Positions 1 to 7,450 of a DNA stretch of 15,441 nt are shown in pieces (the first letter of the stretch is position 1; each line of letters starts with the position of its first letter). The position numbers and the translations under genes are program-made. This DNA is from CAUSKK01 sp963533935. Its GTDB lineage: Bacteria; Pseudomonadota; Gammaproteobacteria; Cardiobacteriales; Cardiobacteriaceae. The stretch spans positions 1-15,441 of the forward strand of contig CAUSQL010000035.1 in assembly GCA_963533935.1 (NCBI GenBank). Direction: 5' to 3'. The notes under the pieces are model-generated. The model was given only the letters and a program-made list of their open reading frames with translations. It was not told where the DNA came from and searched no databases.

Positions 1-44
1 TCGCCACCGTCGGCCTGGCCTGGTGGAAGATGCTCGGCTATTGA
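1..44 (+). CDS. C-terminal fragment of a rightward gene, possibly a membrane protein
   Basis: Frame 3 reads ATVGLAWWKMLGY and then stops at a TGA at 42-44. The small, hydrophobic and aromatic residues would suit the last membrane segment of a transporter, and the other two rightward frames look less protein-like. Only 13 residues are visible, so the family cannot be named. It would be convergent with the leftward Sel1-like gene at 405-980. Confidence 0.4.
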   Translation, partial: ATVGLAWWKMLGY

Positions 45-150
45 TTTAGGGCCTAAGGGAGCGTTTTACCGACGGACAGTGGTTTACCCTCGGTCGCCGG
101 CTTTGCCGGTCGCTTCTTTAGGCTCACGCAACCGCCGGTTTACAATCAGA

Positions 151-205
151 CGGGCGCTTCTGGTGTATGTATTTAAGGCTTAATTACATACAAGGGAAGC
201 GCCCG
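151..205. repeat. Intergenic palindrome, copy 1
   Basis: The left arm begins CGGGCGCTTC and runs into TGTATGTATTTA; the right arm ends GAAGCGCCCG. The arms match over about 24 bases with three clustered mismatches (TGG against CCT when both are read from the outside inward). The loop is short and A/T-rich. No T-tract follows on either strand, so it is not a canonical intrinsic terminator. Confidence 0.85.
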
Positions 206-238
206 GTTGTACGTTTAAACGCCTATAAATACAGCGGG

Positions 239-288
239 GCGCTTTTGATGTATGTATCTAAGGTTCAAAATACATACACCAAAAGCGC
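239..288. repeat. Intergenic palindrome, copy 2 (divergent arm sequence)
   Basis: The left arm GCGCTTTTGATGTATGTAT pairs with the right arm ATACATACACCAAAAGCGC with one mismatch. It keeps the TGTATGTA core, but CTTTTG replaces the usual CTTCCC and the other arm carries CAAAAG, so both arms changed together. It lies 33 bp after copy 1 in the same convergent gap. Confidence 0.8.
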
Positions 289-361
289 GCAGCGCGTGAG
301 CCCCACCGGGGCACCAGCGAAGCTGGCGACCGGAGGGAGAAACAACCGCCCGTCCGTCGGT

Positions 362-390
362 AAAAAGCCCCGCACGAACGGGGCTTATTC
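362..390 (-). terminator. Rho-independent terminator of the first Sel1-like gene
   Basis: The stem AAGCCCC (365-371) pairs with GGGGCTT (380-386) around an 8-nt loop. Read leftward, the stem runs into TTTTTA. It lies just after the stop at 405. The same hairpin recurs after the paralogous gene near 1162-1183. T-rich sequence on the other side (to about 396) may make it weakly bidirectional. Confidence 0.85.
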
Positions 391-404
391 TTTTCCGGCT
401 CAGA

Positions 405-980
405 CTACTTACTGGGTATTTCCTTTAAAGCCTGCTTCGCCTTTTCATGGCCCTGGGCCGCGGCCTGTTCCAGCAGCTGCCGGGCTTTGGTCAAATCCTG
501 GGGCACGTTCTCGCCCACGGCGTAGAAGTGGGCCAACATAAGCTGGGCGTCCACATTGCCCGCCGCCGCCGACTTTTCCCACAGTTCTATGGCCTTGGGC
601 CCGGCGTCTTGCCAGTGACCCGTGGCTGGGAGCTCGGCGCCCCGTTTTTCCGCCCGCGCCGCCGACATCAGCAGATTACCCGCAATAAATTGGGCATTGT
701 CATTGTTCGCCGCCAGCGCCGCCGTCATCTGGCCGGATTTAATCAGGTCGGTGGTAATGGTCAGGAATTTTTTGTCCATAGCCATGAAAGCCGTCTGGGC
801 CTCTTTCAATTGCTTTGCCGTTGCCGGCGCCAACGCGACCGGGCTAGCGGTGGCAGTCGGGCTGGGAGCGATGAGCTGAACCGTATAGTCGCGCAGCACC
901 GCCTTGGCCTCATCGGCCCGAACGCCAAGGCTGAACAGCATGAGGGCAATTAGCGCTAGAGAACGAATTTTTAAAAACAT
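405..980 (-). CDS. Secreted Sel1-like repeat protein, copy A
   Basis: The product is 191 residues. Residues 1-22 form a signal peptide (basic FLKIR, a hydrophobic LALIALMLF core, and a VRA-D cleavage site), so it is probably periplasmic. The C-terminal third matches Sel1-like (TPR-like) repeats: residues about 129-164 carry the ELW-KSAAAGN-DAQ-MLA pattern with Y-G-VP, followed by a partial repeat at 165-187. Such alpha-alpha repeats usually mediate protein-protein contacts. The middle (residues 55-110) is helical and of unknown function. The start is fixed by AGGAG seven bases upstream of the ATG, a site shared with copy B. It is a paralogue of the gene at 1202-1744, and carries about 11 extra residues before the repeat (around 115-126). 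The binding partner is unknown. Confidence 0.85.
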   Translation of the reverse strand: MFLKIRSLALIALMLFSLGVRADEAKAVLRDYTVQLIAPSPTATASPVALAPATAKQLKEAQTAFMAMDKKFLTITTDLIKSGQMTAALAANNDNAQFIAGNLLMSAARAEKRGAELPATGHWQDAGPKAIELWEKSAAAGNVDAQLMLAHFYAVGENVPQDLTKARQLLEQAAAQGHEKAKQALKEIPSK

Positions 981-1095
981 GGATACTCCTGTAGTTAAGG
1001 AATGGTCTTTTTAGCACAGAACGGCATGAGCGCTGGCGGGGCTTGGCTGGTATTTTTCGCCACTTGGCCTGCCCCCAACGGCTTATACAAACGGA

Positions 1096-1149
1096 CGGGC
1101 GCTTCTCTTGTATGTATTTAGTTTAAAATACATACAAGAGAAGCGCCCG
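1096..1149. repeat. Intergenic palindrome, copy 3
   Basis: The arms CGGGCGCTTCTCTTGTATGT and ACATACAAGAGAAGCGCCCG are exact complements, and pairing continues for about four more bases. The variable centre is TCT/AGA instead of CCC/GGG, again changed in both arms. It lies between the two duplicated Sel1-like genes, upstream of copy A and just beyond the terminator of copy B. Confidence 0.9.
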
Positions 1150-1156
1150 GCTGTCG

Positions 1157-1184
1157 GTAAAAAGCCCCGCACGAACGGGGCTTG
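1157..1184 (-). terminator. Rho-independent terminator of the second Sel1-like gene
   Basis: AAGCCCC (1162-1168) pairs with GGGGCTT (1177-1183) around the same loop as the hairpin at 365-386. Read leftward, the stem is followed by TTTTTA. It begins about 18 bases after the stop codon at 1202, and was evidently duplicated together with the gene. Confidence 0.85.
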
Positions 1185-1201
1185 GTCATTTCCGGCTCAG
1201 A

Positions 1202-1744
1202 CTACTTACTGGGCATGCCCTTTAAAGCCTGCTTTGCCTTTTCGTGGCCCTGGGCCGCGGCCTTTTCAAACAGCTGCTTGGCCTTAGCCATGTCCTTGGG
1301 CACGCCCTCGCCCAGGGTATAGGCGGAAGCCAACATGGCCTGGGCGTCGGCGTTGCCAGCCTCGGCGGATTTTGCCAATAGTTCTATCCCCTTGGCCGCC
1401 GCGTCCTTATTTGTTTTTCTAGCGGCCATCAGCAAGCTGCCCACGAGAAACTGCGCACTATCATTGTTTGCCGCCAGCGCCGCTGACATCTGGCCGGATT
1501 TTATTAGGGTCGCAACGGTGTCGGCGGACTTGTCGTCCCGATTCATTAACGCCGCGTGGGCCTCTTTCAGTTGCTTTGCCGTTTCCGGCGCCAGCACGAC
1601 CGGGCTAGTGGTGGCGGTTGGAGTGGCGCCACTGAGCTGGGTGATGTAGTTGCGCAGCACTTCAGCGTTTTCATCGGCGGCGCGGCCGTTGAGGCTGAAC
1701 AGCATGAGGGCAATTAGCGCCAGAGAACGAATTTTTAAAAACAT
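1202..1744 (-). CDS. Secreted Sel1-like repeat protein, copy B
   Basis: The product is 180 residues from the start chosen here. An in-frame ATG 16 codons upstream exists, but I prefer the inner one: it has AGGAG at good spacing, begins the signal peptide (MFLKIRSLALIALMLFSL, identical in copy A), and aligns with copy A's start. Cleavage is likely near GRA-A (residue 22). One Sel1-like repeat lies around residues 118-153 (GIELLAKSAEAGNADAQAML), followed by a partial repeat (AKQLFEKAAAQGHEKAKQAL). Near-identity in the signal peptide, the C-terminus, the ribosome site and the terminator, with a more divergent middle, shows descent by tandem duplication. Periplasmic location is inferred; function is unknown. 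Confidence 0.85.
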   Translation of the reverse strand: MFLKIRSLALIALMLFSLNGRAADENAEVLRNYITQLSGATPTATTSPVVLAPETAKQLKEAHAALMNRDDKSADTVATLIKSGQMSAALAANNDSAQFLVGSLLMAARKTNKDAAAKGIELLAKSAEAGNADAQAMLASAYTLGEGVPKDMAKAKQLFEKAAAQGHEKAKQALKGMPSK

Positions 1745-1895
1745 GGATACTCCTGTGGTTAAAGGAATGGCCTTTTTAACACAGAAAGACATGGTTTACC
1801 GCTGGTAGGGCTTGGCTGGTATTTTTGCCACTTGCTAGCGGGCATGGCTACGCCGCATTTACCCTGGCGGGTGGTGTGGCTAGGCCACGTTCACC

Positions 1896-2384
1896 CTAAC
1901 GGGCGATGACGGCTACGCCGCATTCACATTTCAGGCTATTCAACACCGGCGACAGGCTCAGGGCCCGTTCCGCCAGCGCCTCCAGCAGCTCCTGGTCGCC
2001 GTTGCTCTGCACCGTGGCGCGCAGCAGCAGGTTCTCCAGGCCGCCGCCGCTCTGCCGTTGCAGCTGCAGCAGGTCAATGACGGCGCTGATTTCCAGCTGT
2101 AAATCCGCCACCTGTAAATCGGCCAGGGCCAGCTGGCGCTGGAAATTCACCGCAAAGCAGCCGACGCAGGCGGCCAGCAGCTGCTCCGTGGGCGTGGGCG
2201 CGGAATTCTCACCGCCGAGGGCGCCGATGTCGTCCAGGGCCAGGGTGGGAAATTCCCGCAGGGCCACGTTGTGGCGCAGGCCGTTAATCCAGCTGGCCCG
2301 GGCCACAAAGCGCAAGGTACCGCCGTTCCGTTCCATCTCCTCCAGGCTCCGCTCGTATTCCGTCAGATTCACGCCGTTAATCAT
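1896..2384 (-). CDS. OsmC-family protein
   Basis: The product is 162 residues, normal for the OsmC/Ohr fold. The family signature GGENSAPTPTEQLLAACVGC is at residues 57-76, followed by the long central helix. OsmC and Ohr proteins are cytoplasmic dimers, many of which reduce organic hydroperoxides with a cysteine pair. The first cysteine region is present (C73, C76). The usual CPV near the second site is SPVLNSLK here (145-152), with other cysteines at 153 and 155, so peroxidase activity is uncertain and this may be one of the family's non-peroxidase members. A GGGGAAG sequence upstream of the ATG is the likely ribosome site. It stands alone between the Sel1-like pair and the Sec operon. Confidence 0.8.
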   Translation of the reverse strand: MINGVNLTEYERSLEEMERNGGTLRFVARASWINGLRHNVALREFPTLALDDIGALGGENSAPTPTEQLLAACVGCFAVNFQRQLALADLQVADLQLEISAVIDLLQLQRQSGGGLENLLLRATVQSNGDQELLEALAERALSLSPVLNSLKCECGVAVIAR

Positions 2385-2475
2385 AGTTCTTCCCCAAAAA
2401 GCCCCGATTGTAGTGGATATAAATACAGCCGGGCGGTTGTTCGGCTAAAGCCTCACGCGCCCTTACCTACGGAAA

Positions 2476-2526
2476 GGCGCTTCCCTTGTATGTATTTAAA
2501 GCCTAAAAACATACAGGGGAAGCGCC
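2476..2526. repeat. Intergenic palindrome, copy 4
   Basis: GGCGCTTCCCTTGTATGT (left) pairs with ACATACAGGGGAAGCGCC (right), with one position that would be a G-U pair in RNA. It is flanked on both sides by TAAATACA-type motifs (near 2418-2436 and 2523-2540). It lies between the osmC-like start and the secF stop. Confidence 0.85.
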
Positions 2527-2543
2527 CGGTTGTATTTATAGCC

Positions 2544-2574
2544 CGGGCGCGTGCGACCTTTAGGTCAACGCCCG
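2544..2574. repeat. Short hairpin downstream of secF
   Basis: CGGGCG (2544-2549) and CGCCCG (2569-2574) enclose an inner perfect dyad GACCT-TT-AGGTC (2555-2566). It lies 22 bp past the secF stop. There is no T-tract, so at most it could be a processing or Rho-associated structure. It is separate from palindrome copy 4. Confidence 0.6.
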
Positions 2575-2595
2575 GCTTCGGTAAATCCAACGGCC

Positions 2596-3516
2596 CTAGG
2601 GCATGTCGTCGATTTCCTTGCGCTCCTTCGGCATCAGGTCCGCGTGGCTCACGCCCATGCGGTAGACGATGGCACTGGCCACGAAGATGGACGAGTAGGT
2701 GCCAAAGATAATGCCGACAATCATCGCAATGGCGAAGCTGAACAGGGTGGAACCGCCCAGCACTGCAATGGCCACTACCGATAGCAGGGTGGTTAAGCTG
2801 GTGATGGTGGTGCGCGCCAGGGTCTGGTTGATGGCGTCGTCGATGACCTTCTTCGGCGTATCGTTCGGCATTTTCAGGAAGTTCTCCCGGATACGGTCAA
2901 AGACCACCACCGTGTCGTTCACCGAGTAGCCGAGAATGGCCAGCAGCGCCGCCAGCACCGTCAGGTCAAAGGTGCGCTGGGTCAGAGAGAAGAAGGCGGC
3001 GGTGATAATCACGTCGTGCAGCTGCGCCAGCACCGCGCCGAGGGCAAACTTCAGCTCGAAGCGCAGGCCCAGGTAGATGACCATGCCCAGGGACGACAGC
3101 AGCAGCGCAAGAATGCCGTTTTCCACCAGCTCTTCCCGGTACTGGCCGCCAATCTTCGACTGGCCCACCAGCTTGAAGTCGCCGTTGTCGGCCTTCAGCG
3201 CCGCGCCGATGTCCTCCAGCAGCTGGTCGGTGTTCTTACCTTCCATTTCGCCGAAGCGCACCTGCAAATCGCGGGAGGAACCGTACTGCACCACCGAGGC
3301 CTCCGGGTGAATCTTATTCACCACGGCGCGGACGCGCTCCACATCGGCGGCCTGGGCGTATTGCAGCTCCATGGTGGCGCCGCCGGTCAGTTCCAGGCCA
3401 AAGTTAAAGCCACGGAAGACAATCAGCAGCAGGGCCAGCGCCGTCAGCACGATGGATAGCCAGTTGCCGGCCCGGCTGTAGCTCATGAAGGAGATGTAGG
3501 GGAGTTTAATGCGCAT
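2596..3516 (-). CDS. secF: Protein translocase subunit SecF
   Basis: The product is 306 residues, the usual length. SecF with SecD forms the inner-membrane complex that uses the proton gradient to pull proteins through SecYEG after the SecA step. There is one N-terminal membrane segment (about 19-36), a periplasmic domain (about 45-125), then five membrane segments. Family motifs visible are HDVIIT (167-172) and LGYSVND (195-201) followed by the FDRIREN loop. The motif after TM1, LDFTGG in E. coli, reads LELTGG (41-46), a conservative Asp-to-Glu change. The first ATG is chosen because GAGG lies five bases upstream, overlapping the secD stop; the gap to secD is 6 nt, so the genes are co-transcribed. 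Confidence 0.96.
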   Translation of the reverse strand: MRIKLPYISFMSYSRAGNWLSIVLTALALLLIVFRGFNFGLELTGGATMELQYAQAADVERVRAVVNKIHPEASVVQYGSSRDLQVRFGEMEGKNTDQLLEDIGAALKADNGDFKLVGQSKIGGQYREELVENGILALLLSSLGMVIYLGLRFELKFALGAVLAQLHDVIITAAFFSLTQRTFDLTVLAALLAILGYSVNDTVVVFDRIRENFLKMPNDTPKKVIDDAINQTLARTTITSLTTLLSVVAIAVLGGSTLFSFAIAMIVGIIFGTYSSIFVASAIVYRMGVSHADLMPKERKEIDDMP

Positions 3517-3522
3517 GGAACC

Positions 3523-5379
3523 TCACAATTTAATTTCCGGGTTGGGGCGGCGCAGCTCGAACCACTCCACCAGCCCGCGGGTTACGTAAATGGCGCTGAA
3601 CATGGTGGTCAGAATGCCCAGGGTCAGGGTTACGGCAAAGCCCTTGATGGGGCCGGCGCCGAAGCTGAACAGCATTAAGGCCACAATCAGCGTGGTGATG
3701 TTGGCGTCCACGATGGTGGCCATGGCGTTGCCGAAGCCGAGGCTCACGCATTCCCGCGCGCCCAGCCCCTGTTCCTTCTCCTCGCGGATACGTTCGTAAA
3801 TCAGCACGTTGGCGTCCACGGCCATGCCCATGGTTAGGACAATGCCGGCGATGCCCGGCAGGGTCAGCGTCGCACCGATGAGGGACATCAGCGCAATCAA
3901 CAGCACCAGGTTAAAGGCCAAGGCAATGTTGGCGTAGAGGCCCAGGCGGCCGTAGTAGACCCACATGAAGCCGGCCACCAGCAGCAGGCCCAGCAGGGAG
4001 GCATTAATGCCCTGGTCGATGTTCTGTTGCCCGGCGGAGGGGCCGATGGTGCGTTCTTCAATGATGTAAACCGGCGCCACCAGCGAACCGGCCCGCAGGG
4101 TAGCCGCCAGCTTATCCGCCCGTTCCATGGGATTAATGCCGGTAATCTGGAAGTCGGAACCAAAGACCCCCTGAATGGTAGCGGCGTTGGCCACCATTTC
4201 CTTTTTCTCCACGCTGGTGCTTTCCTGGCCGTTGGCGTCAATCTTCGTTACCGGAATGTATTCCACGTAGAGGGTAGCCATCTGCTTGCCCACGTTGGCG
4301 TGGGTAATCTGCGACATCTGGCTGCCGCCGGCGCTGTCCAACTTCACGCTAACTTCCGGGCCGGTGCGGCCGAGGCCGGAGCTGGCGTCAATGATGTGTT
4401 CGCCGGACAGCAGCATCTTACTTTTCAAGAGAATGGGGCGGCCGTCCTCAAAGTAGGACAATTTCTGGCCCAGCTTGCCGCGGCCCAGCTTCACTGCCTC
4501 GGCCACGTCGCCGTCCTCGTCCACCATGTAGAACTCCAGCGTCGCAGTGGAACCGAGCAGCTCCTTGGCCTGGGCCACGTCCTGAATGCCCGGCAGCTGC
4601 ACGAGAATGCGGTCGTTGCCCACTACTTGAATGGAGGGCTCGGCCACCCCCAGGCTGTTCACCCGGCCGGACATGCGAATGCGGTTCTGCTCGGCGGTCT
4701 TGCGCTGCATCTCGACGATGTCCTTTTCCGTGTAGCGTAGTTCCAGGGCGTACTTGCCGTCGCCGTCGCTGTTGTGCTGCTCCAGCCCCCGGGCCACGTT
4801 ATTTTTACGTAGGGCCTCTTCGCCCCGGCTGCGGGTCGCATCATCTTTAAAGAAGATGGCCACGCCGCCCCGGTCGATGGCGCTTATGGTGCTGCTTTCC
4901 ACCTGTTCCTTTTTAAGGGCCTCATTGACCTGGTCGGTCAGCTCGCTGCTCTTCCGCTTAAACAATTCCTTGCTGTCCACCTGGAGCAGGAAGGAAATGC
5001 CGCCGCGCAGGTCCAGGCCCAGGTTCATGGGCTTCAGGCCGATGCTTTCCAGCCAGCCGGGGCCGTTGGAAATGAGATTGACGGTGGCCTTGGCCTCGCT
5101 GAAGCGCTTCGCCAGGTAATCCTTGGCCTGAATCTGCTGGTCCGTGTTGGGATAAAAGATATTGACCTGGCCCCGGTCGTGGTACTGCACGCGGCTGGGC
5201 TTGGGCAAGTTAAGGCCGGCCCAATCCAGGCTCCCGATGGCGCTTTCCGCGGCGGCCCGGTCGGCGAACTGCATTTGCACCGCCGGGCTCTTGCCGAAGA
5301 TATTCGGCAGGGCCAGCAGCAGGCCGAGCAGCAGCACCGCGGCCACGGCCCGGAACTTCCACTTGGTGAATTGGTTCAT
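3523..5379 (-). CDS. secD: Protein translocase subunit SecD
   Basis: The product is 618 residues, close to E. coli SecD (615). An N-terminal membrane segment (about 11-28) leads to the large periplasmic domain, beginning with LGLDLRGG (120-127), the D1 signature. It includes a segment around GRVNSLGVAEPSIQVVG, typical of the P1 head. Five C-terminal membrane segments follow, with GMAVDAN (518-524), whose Asp aligns by motif with the proton-conducting Asp519 of E. coli, and the amphipathic YERIREE stretch. SecD and SecF, with YajC, drive late steps of export at the inner membrane. Its ATG shares one base with the yajC stop (TGATG at 5381-5377), so translation is probably coupled. Confidence 0.97.
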   Translation of the reverse strand: MNQFTKWKFRAVAAVLLLGLLLALPNIFGKSPAVQMQFADRAAAESAIGSLDWAGLNLPKPSRVQYHDRGQVNIFYPNTDQQIQAKDYLAKRFSEAKATVNLISNGPGWLESIGLKPMNLGLDLRGGISFLLQVDSKELFKRKSSELTDQVNEALKKEQVESSTISAIDRGGVAIFFKDDATRSRGEEALRKNNVARGLEQHNSDGDGKYALELRYTEKDIVEMQRKTAEQNRIRMSGRVNSLGVAEPSIQVVGNDRILVQLPGIQDVAQAKELLGSTATLEFYMVDEDGDVAEAVKLGRGKLGQKLSYFEDGRPILLKSKMLLSGEHIIDASSGLGRTGPEVSVKLDSAGGSQMSQITHANVGKQMATLYVEYIPVTKIDANGQESTSVEKKEMVANAATIQGVFGSDFQITGINPMERADKLAATLRAGSLVAPVYIIEERTIGPSAGQQNIDQGINASLLGLLLVAGFMWVYYGRLGLYANIALAFNLVLLIALMSLIGATLTLPGIAGIVLTMGMAVDANVLIYERIREEKEQGLGARECVSLGFGNAMATIVDANITTLIVALMLFSFGAGPIKGFAVTLTLGILTTMFSAIYVTRGLVEWFELRRPNPEIKL

Positions 5380-5774
5380 CAGTCCTTTTTCTCCAGCTCG
5401 CCTTTGGCTTCTTCTTTTTTGGTTTCTTCTTTCTTAGCTTCTTCCTTCAGCTGCTGCTTCAGCGTGCCCTTGGGCAGCACGGCCACCACGTAGCCCCGCT
5501 GCATGCGCACGATGACCTTGTCGGCGATTTCCAAATCCACCGCGTGCTGGTCCAGGGCGGTGATGCGACCCATGAGGCCGGCGTTGGTGATGACTTCGTC
5601 GCCCTTCTTCAGGGCGTCCACCAGGGCGCGGTGTTCCTTGGCCCGCTTCTGCTGGGGGCGAATCATGAGGAAGTACATCACGACGATGAGAATGATGAGG
5701 GGAAGAATGCCAAAGAGGCCGCCTCCCTGGGGAGCGGGGGCCTGTTGGGCGAGGGCATCGGATATGAAAAACAT
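5379..5774 (-). CDS. yajC: Preprotein translocase subunit YajC
   Basis: The product is 131 residues. YajC is a small single-pass inner-membrane protein that associates with SecDF and YidC. A short extracytoplasmic N-terminus with ALAQQAPAPQGG precedes the membrane segment (about 20-38) and the conserved IRPQQKRAKEH (38-48), then a small beta domain with KKGDEVITNAGLMGRI (56-71). The C-terminal 25 residues are a Lys/Glu-rich tail, which makes it somewhat longer than the roughly 110-residue E. coli protein. The start has AAGGA eight bases upstream and a TATAAT box 33-38 bp further upstream. Unlike E. coli, no queA or tgt gene precedes it; the neighbour upstream is a cstA-type gene. Confidence 0.96.
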   Translation of the reverse strand: MFFISDALAQQAPAPQGGGLFGILPLIILIVVMYFLMIRPQQKRAKEHRALVDALKKGDEVITNAGLMGRITALDQHAVDLEIADKVIVRMQRGYVVAVLPKGTLKQQLKEEAKKEETKKEEAKGELEKKD

Positions 5775-5806
5775 GGGATTAGTCCTTAATTGAAGTAAAG
5801 GCGCTG

Positions 5807-5812
5807 ATTATA
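5807..5812 (-). promoter_or_regulatory. Candidate -10 box of the yajC-secD-secF operon
   Basis: On the leftward strand this is an exact TATAAT, 33-38 bp upstream of the yajC ATG. I see no convincing TTGACA at 16-18 bp spacing (the hexamer at 17 bp is CAATGC), so the -35 is weak or missing. Confidence 0.5.
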
Positions 5813-5854
5813 CCGCCGGGCCGGCGGCGGCATTGGGGGGCTTTTAAATACAAC

Positions 5855-5910
5855 GGGGCGCTTCCCCTGTTTGTAAATATCGCTATTTTTACAAACAGGG
5901 GAAGCGCCCC
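5855..5910. repeat. Intergenic palindrome, copy 5 (TTTGTA variant)
   Basis: GGGGCGCTTCCCCTGTTTGT pairs perfectly with ACAAACAGGGGAAGCGCCCC and pairing extends a few more bases. Both arms carry TTTGTA/TACAAA where the other copies have TATGTA/TACATA, a matched double change. It lies 17 bp beyond the cstA-like stop and upstream of the yajC promoter. CTCCGTCGGTAAA follows on the right. Confidence 0.9.
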
Positions 5911-5926
5911 TCCGTCGGTAAATTCG

Positions 5927-7420
5927 CTAGTCGCTGCTCCAGTCCTCGCCGGCCTTGGGTTTTAAACCCCTAAGCAGGCCGAACAGCATGAGGGCGGTAA
6001 TGGCCACCGCCGCCGCCGCCGACAGGCCGTAATCCAGGCCGAAGCCCAATTTGCCGTCCCAGAACAGGTTCATCAACACCACCTGGCTCATCAGCAGCGC
6101 CGGCACCGTGCACACCCAGTGGAATTTACGGTGGCGGTACAGGTAGGCGCTGGCAATCCACAGCATGATGGTGGCCGTGGTCTGGTTCGCCCAGTTGAAG
6201 TAGCGCCACAGCACGGTGAAATCAATGGTAGTCAGCCAGCCGCCGATGGCGAAGAGCGGCACGGCGATGATTAAACGGTTCACCATGGGCCGCTGGTCGA
6301 GGCGTAGGAATTCCGACAGCTGCAGCCGCGCGGCGCGGAAGGCCGTGTCGCCGGAGGTGATGGGCAGCACCACCACGCCGAGCACCGCGAGCACGCCGCC
6401 GAAGGTGCCGAGCATGGTCGTGGCCGCGTCGTAGACCACCTTGGACGGGGTGCCGGCCTTAATGGCCGCCTGGAGCGCCTGCACGTCGTCGTAGAAGGAC
6501 AGGCCCACCATGCACCAGATGAGGGCGATGATGCCCTCCGTAATCATGGCGCCATAGAAGATGAAGCGGCCTTCGCGCTCGTTGTCGGAGCAGCGGGCCA
6601 TCAGCGGAGTCTGGGTGGCGTGGAAGCCGGACAGGGCACCGCAGCTGATGGTGATGAAAATCAGCGGCCAGATGGGCATATTGGGATTCGGATTAAAGTT
6701 TCTGAAGAAGTCGCCAATGCTCAGGCCGTCGGCCAGGCCCACGGAGCGGAACAGCGGCCGCGCGTCACCCTCCAGCAGCAGCGCGCCCATGATGCCGAAG
6801 GTCATGAACATGAGTAGAGCGCCGAAGATGGGGTAAATCTTGCCGATGATTTTATCGATGGGCAGCAGCGTCGCCACCACGTAATAGGCGAAGATGATTA
6901 CCGCCCAGACCGTGGTAATTTGCGCGGTGCCGGCCACGCCCTTGCCGATGACTGTCTCGGTGATTTGCGCCATCAGCCCCGCCGGCGAGGTTACAAATAC
7001 GGCGCCCACCAGCACCAGCAGGAGTAGGGCGAAGATTTCGATGACCAGGCGAATGGGTTTGCCGATGTAGCGGCTGGCCATTTGGGGAATGGAGGCGCCG
7101 CCGTTCCTGATGGAAATCATGCCGCAGAAATAGTCGTGGACGGCGCCGGCGAAGATGCAGCCGATGACTATCCACAGCATGGCCACCGGGCCGTAGAGGG
7201 CGCCGAGAATGGGGCCGAAGATGGGCCCGGTGCCGGCGATGTTCAGCAGCTGGATTAGCCAAATTTTCCACTTCGGCAATACCATGTAATCGACGCCGTC
7301 GGCCAGGGTGTGGGCCGGCGTGGGCCGATTGGGCTTAATGCCGAAGATGCGTTCCACCACCACCCCGTAGGTGAAGTAGGCGCCGATGAGCAGCGCCACA
7401 CAGCAGATAAATAGAGTCAT
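5927..7420 (-). CDS. Short CstA-family carbon starvation/peptide or pyruvate transporter
   Basis: The product is 497 residues with many hydrophobic segments, an inner-membrane transporter. The CstA family signature is at residues 63-110: GTGPIFGPILGA, WIVIGCIFAGAVHDY and SIRNGGAS. Characterised relatives (E. coli CstA and BtsT, about 700 residues) are starvation-induced and linked to peptide or pyruvate uptake. This one belongs to the short (about 480-500 residue) class, whose substrate I cannot assign. The ATG has AAAGG seven bases upstream. I saw no YbdD/YjiX partner in the window; the small protein gene upstream at 7648-7809 does not look like one. Confidence 0.9.
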   Translation of the reverse strand: MTLFICCVALLIGAYFTYGVVVERIFGIKPNRPTPAHTLADGVDYMVLPKWKIWLIQLLNIAGTGPIFGPILGALYGPVAMLWIVIGCIFAGAVHDYFCGMISIRNGGASIPQMASRYIGKPIRLVIEIFALLLLVLVGAVFVTSPAGLMAQITETVIGKGVAGTAQITTVWAVIIFAYYVVATLLPIDKIIGKIYPIFGALLMFMTFGIMGALLLEGDARPLFRSVGLADGLSIGDFFRNFNPNPNMPIWPLIFITISCGALSGFHATQTPLMARCSDNEREGRFIFYGAMITEGIIALIWCMVGLSFYDDVQALQAAIKAGTPSKVVYDAATTMLGTFGGVLAVLGVVVLPITSGDTAFRAARLQLSEFLRLDQRPMVNRLIIAVPLFAIGGWLTTIDFTVLWRYFNWANQTTATIMLWIASAYLYRHRKFHWVCTVPALLMSQVVLMNLFWDGKLGFGLDYGLSAAAAVAITALMLFGLLRGLKPKAGEDWSSD

Positions 7421-7450
7421 GTCAGTACCTTTATTGTTAGAAAGCGTTTT

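Larger units (their letters stand above)
45..404. other. 360-bp gene-free gap filled with repeat modules
   Basis: This convergent gap holds no credible gene. It contains two long palindromes of the GGGCGCTTC family (151-205 and 239-288), a TTTACCGACGG motif near 65-77 with its complement near 351-364, a TAAATACAGCGGGGCG motif near 226-241, small inverted repeats such as CCAGC-GAA-GCTGG at 314-326, and the terminator of the Sel1-like gene at 362-390. Reading frames across it pass through the palindromes and lack a credible ribosome site. Confidence 0.7.

Noticed and set aside
151..205. The long palindromes as ordinary Rho-independent terminators
   Set aside because: No run of Ts follows either arm in any copy, and dedicated terminators with T-tracts exist separately at 362, 1157, 7831, 10458 and 14273.
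167..541. A 124-codon rightward frame at the left end
   Set aside because: It runs through two palindromes and a terminator and into the antisense of the Sel1-like gene, with no protein-like features.
1745..1792. An earlier start for the second Sel1-like gene, adding 16 residues
   Set aside because: It would place a non-signal stretch before the signal peptide and ignore the AGGAG site shared with the paralogue.
1846..1924. A 14-bp direct repeat GGCTACGCCGCATT (1846-1859 and 1911-1924) at the osmC-like 3' end
   Set aside because: It is a short local duplication of the gene end with nothing to link it to a mobile element or function.
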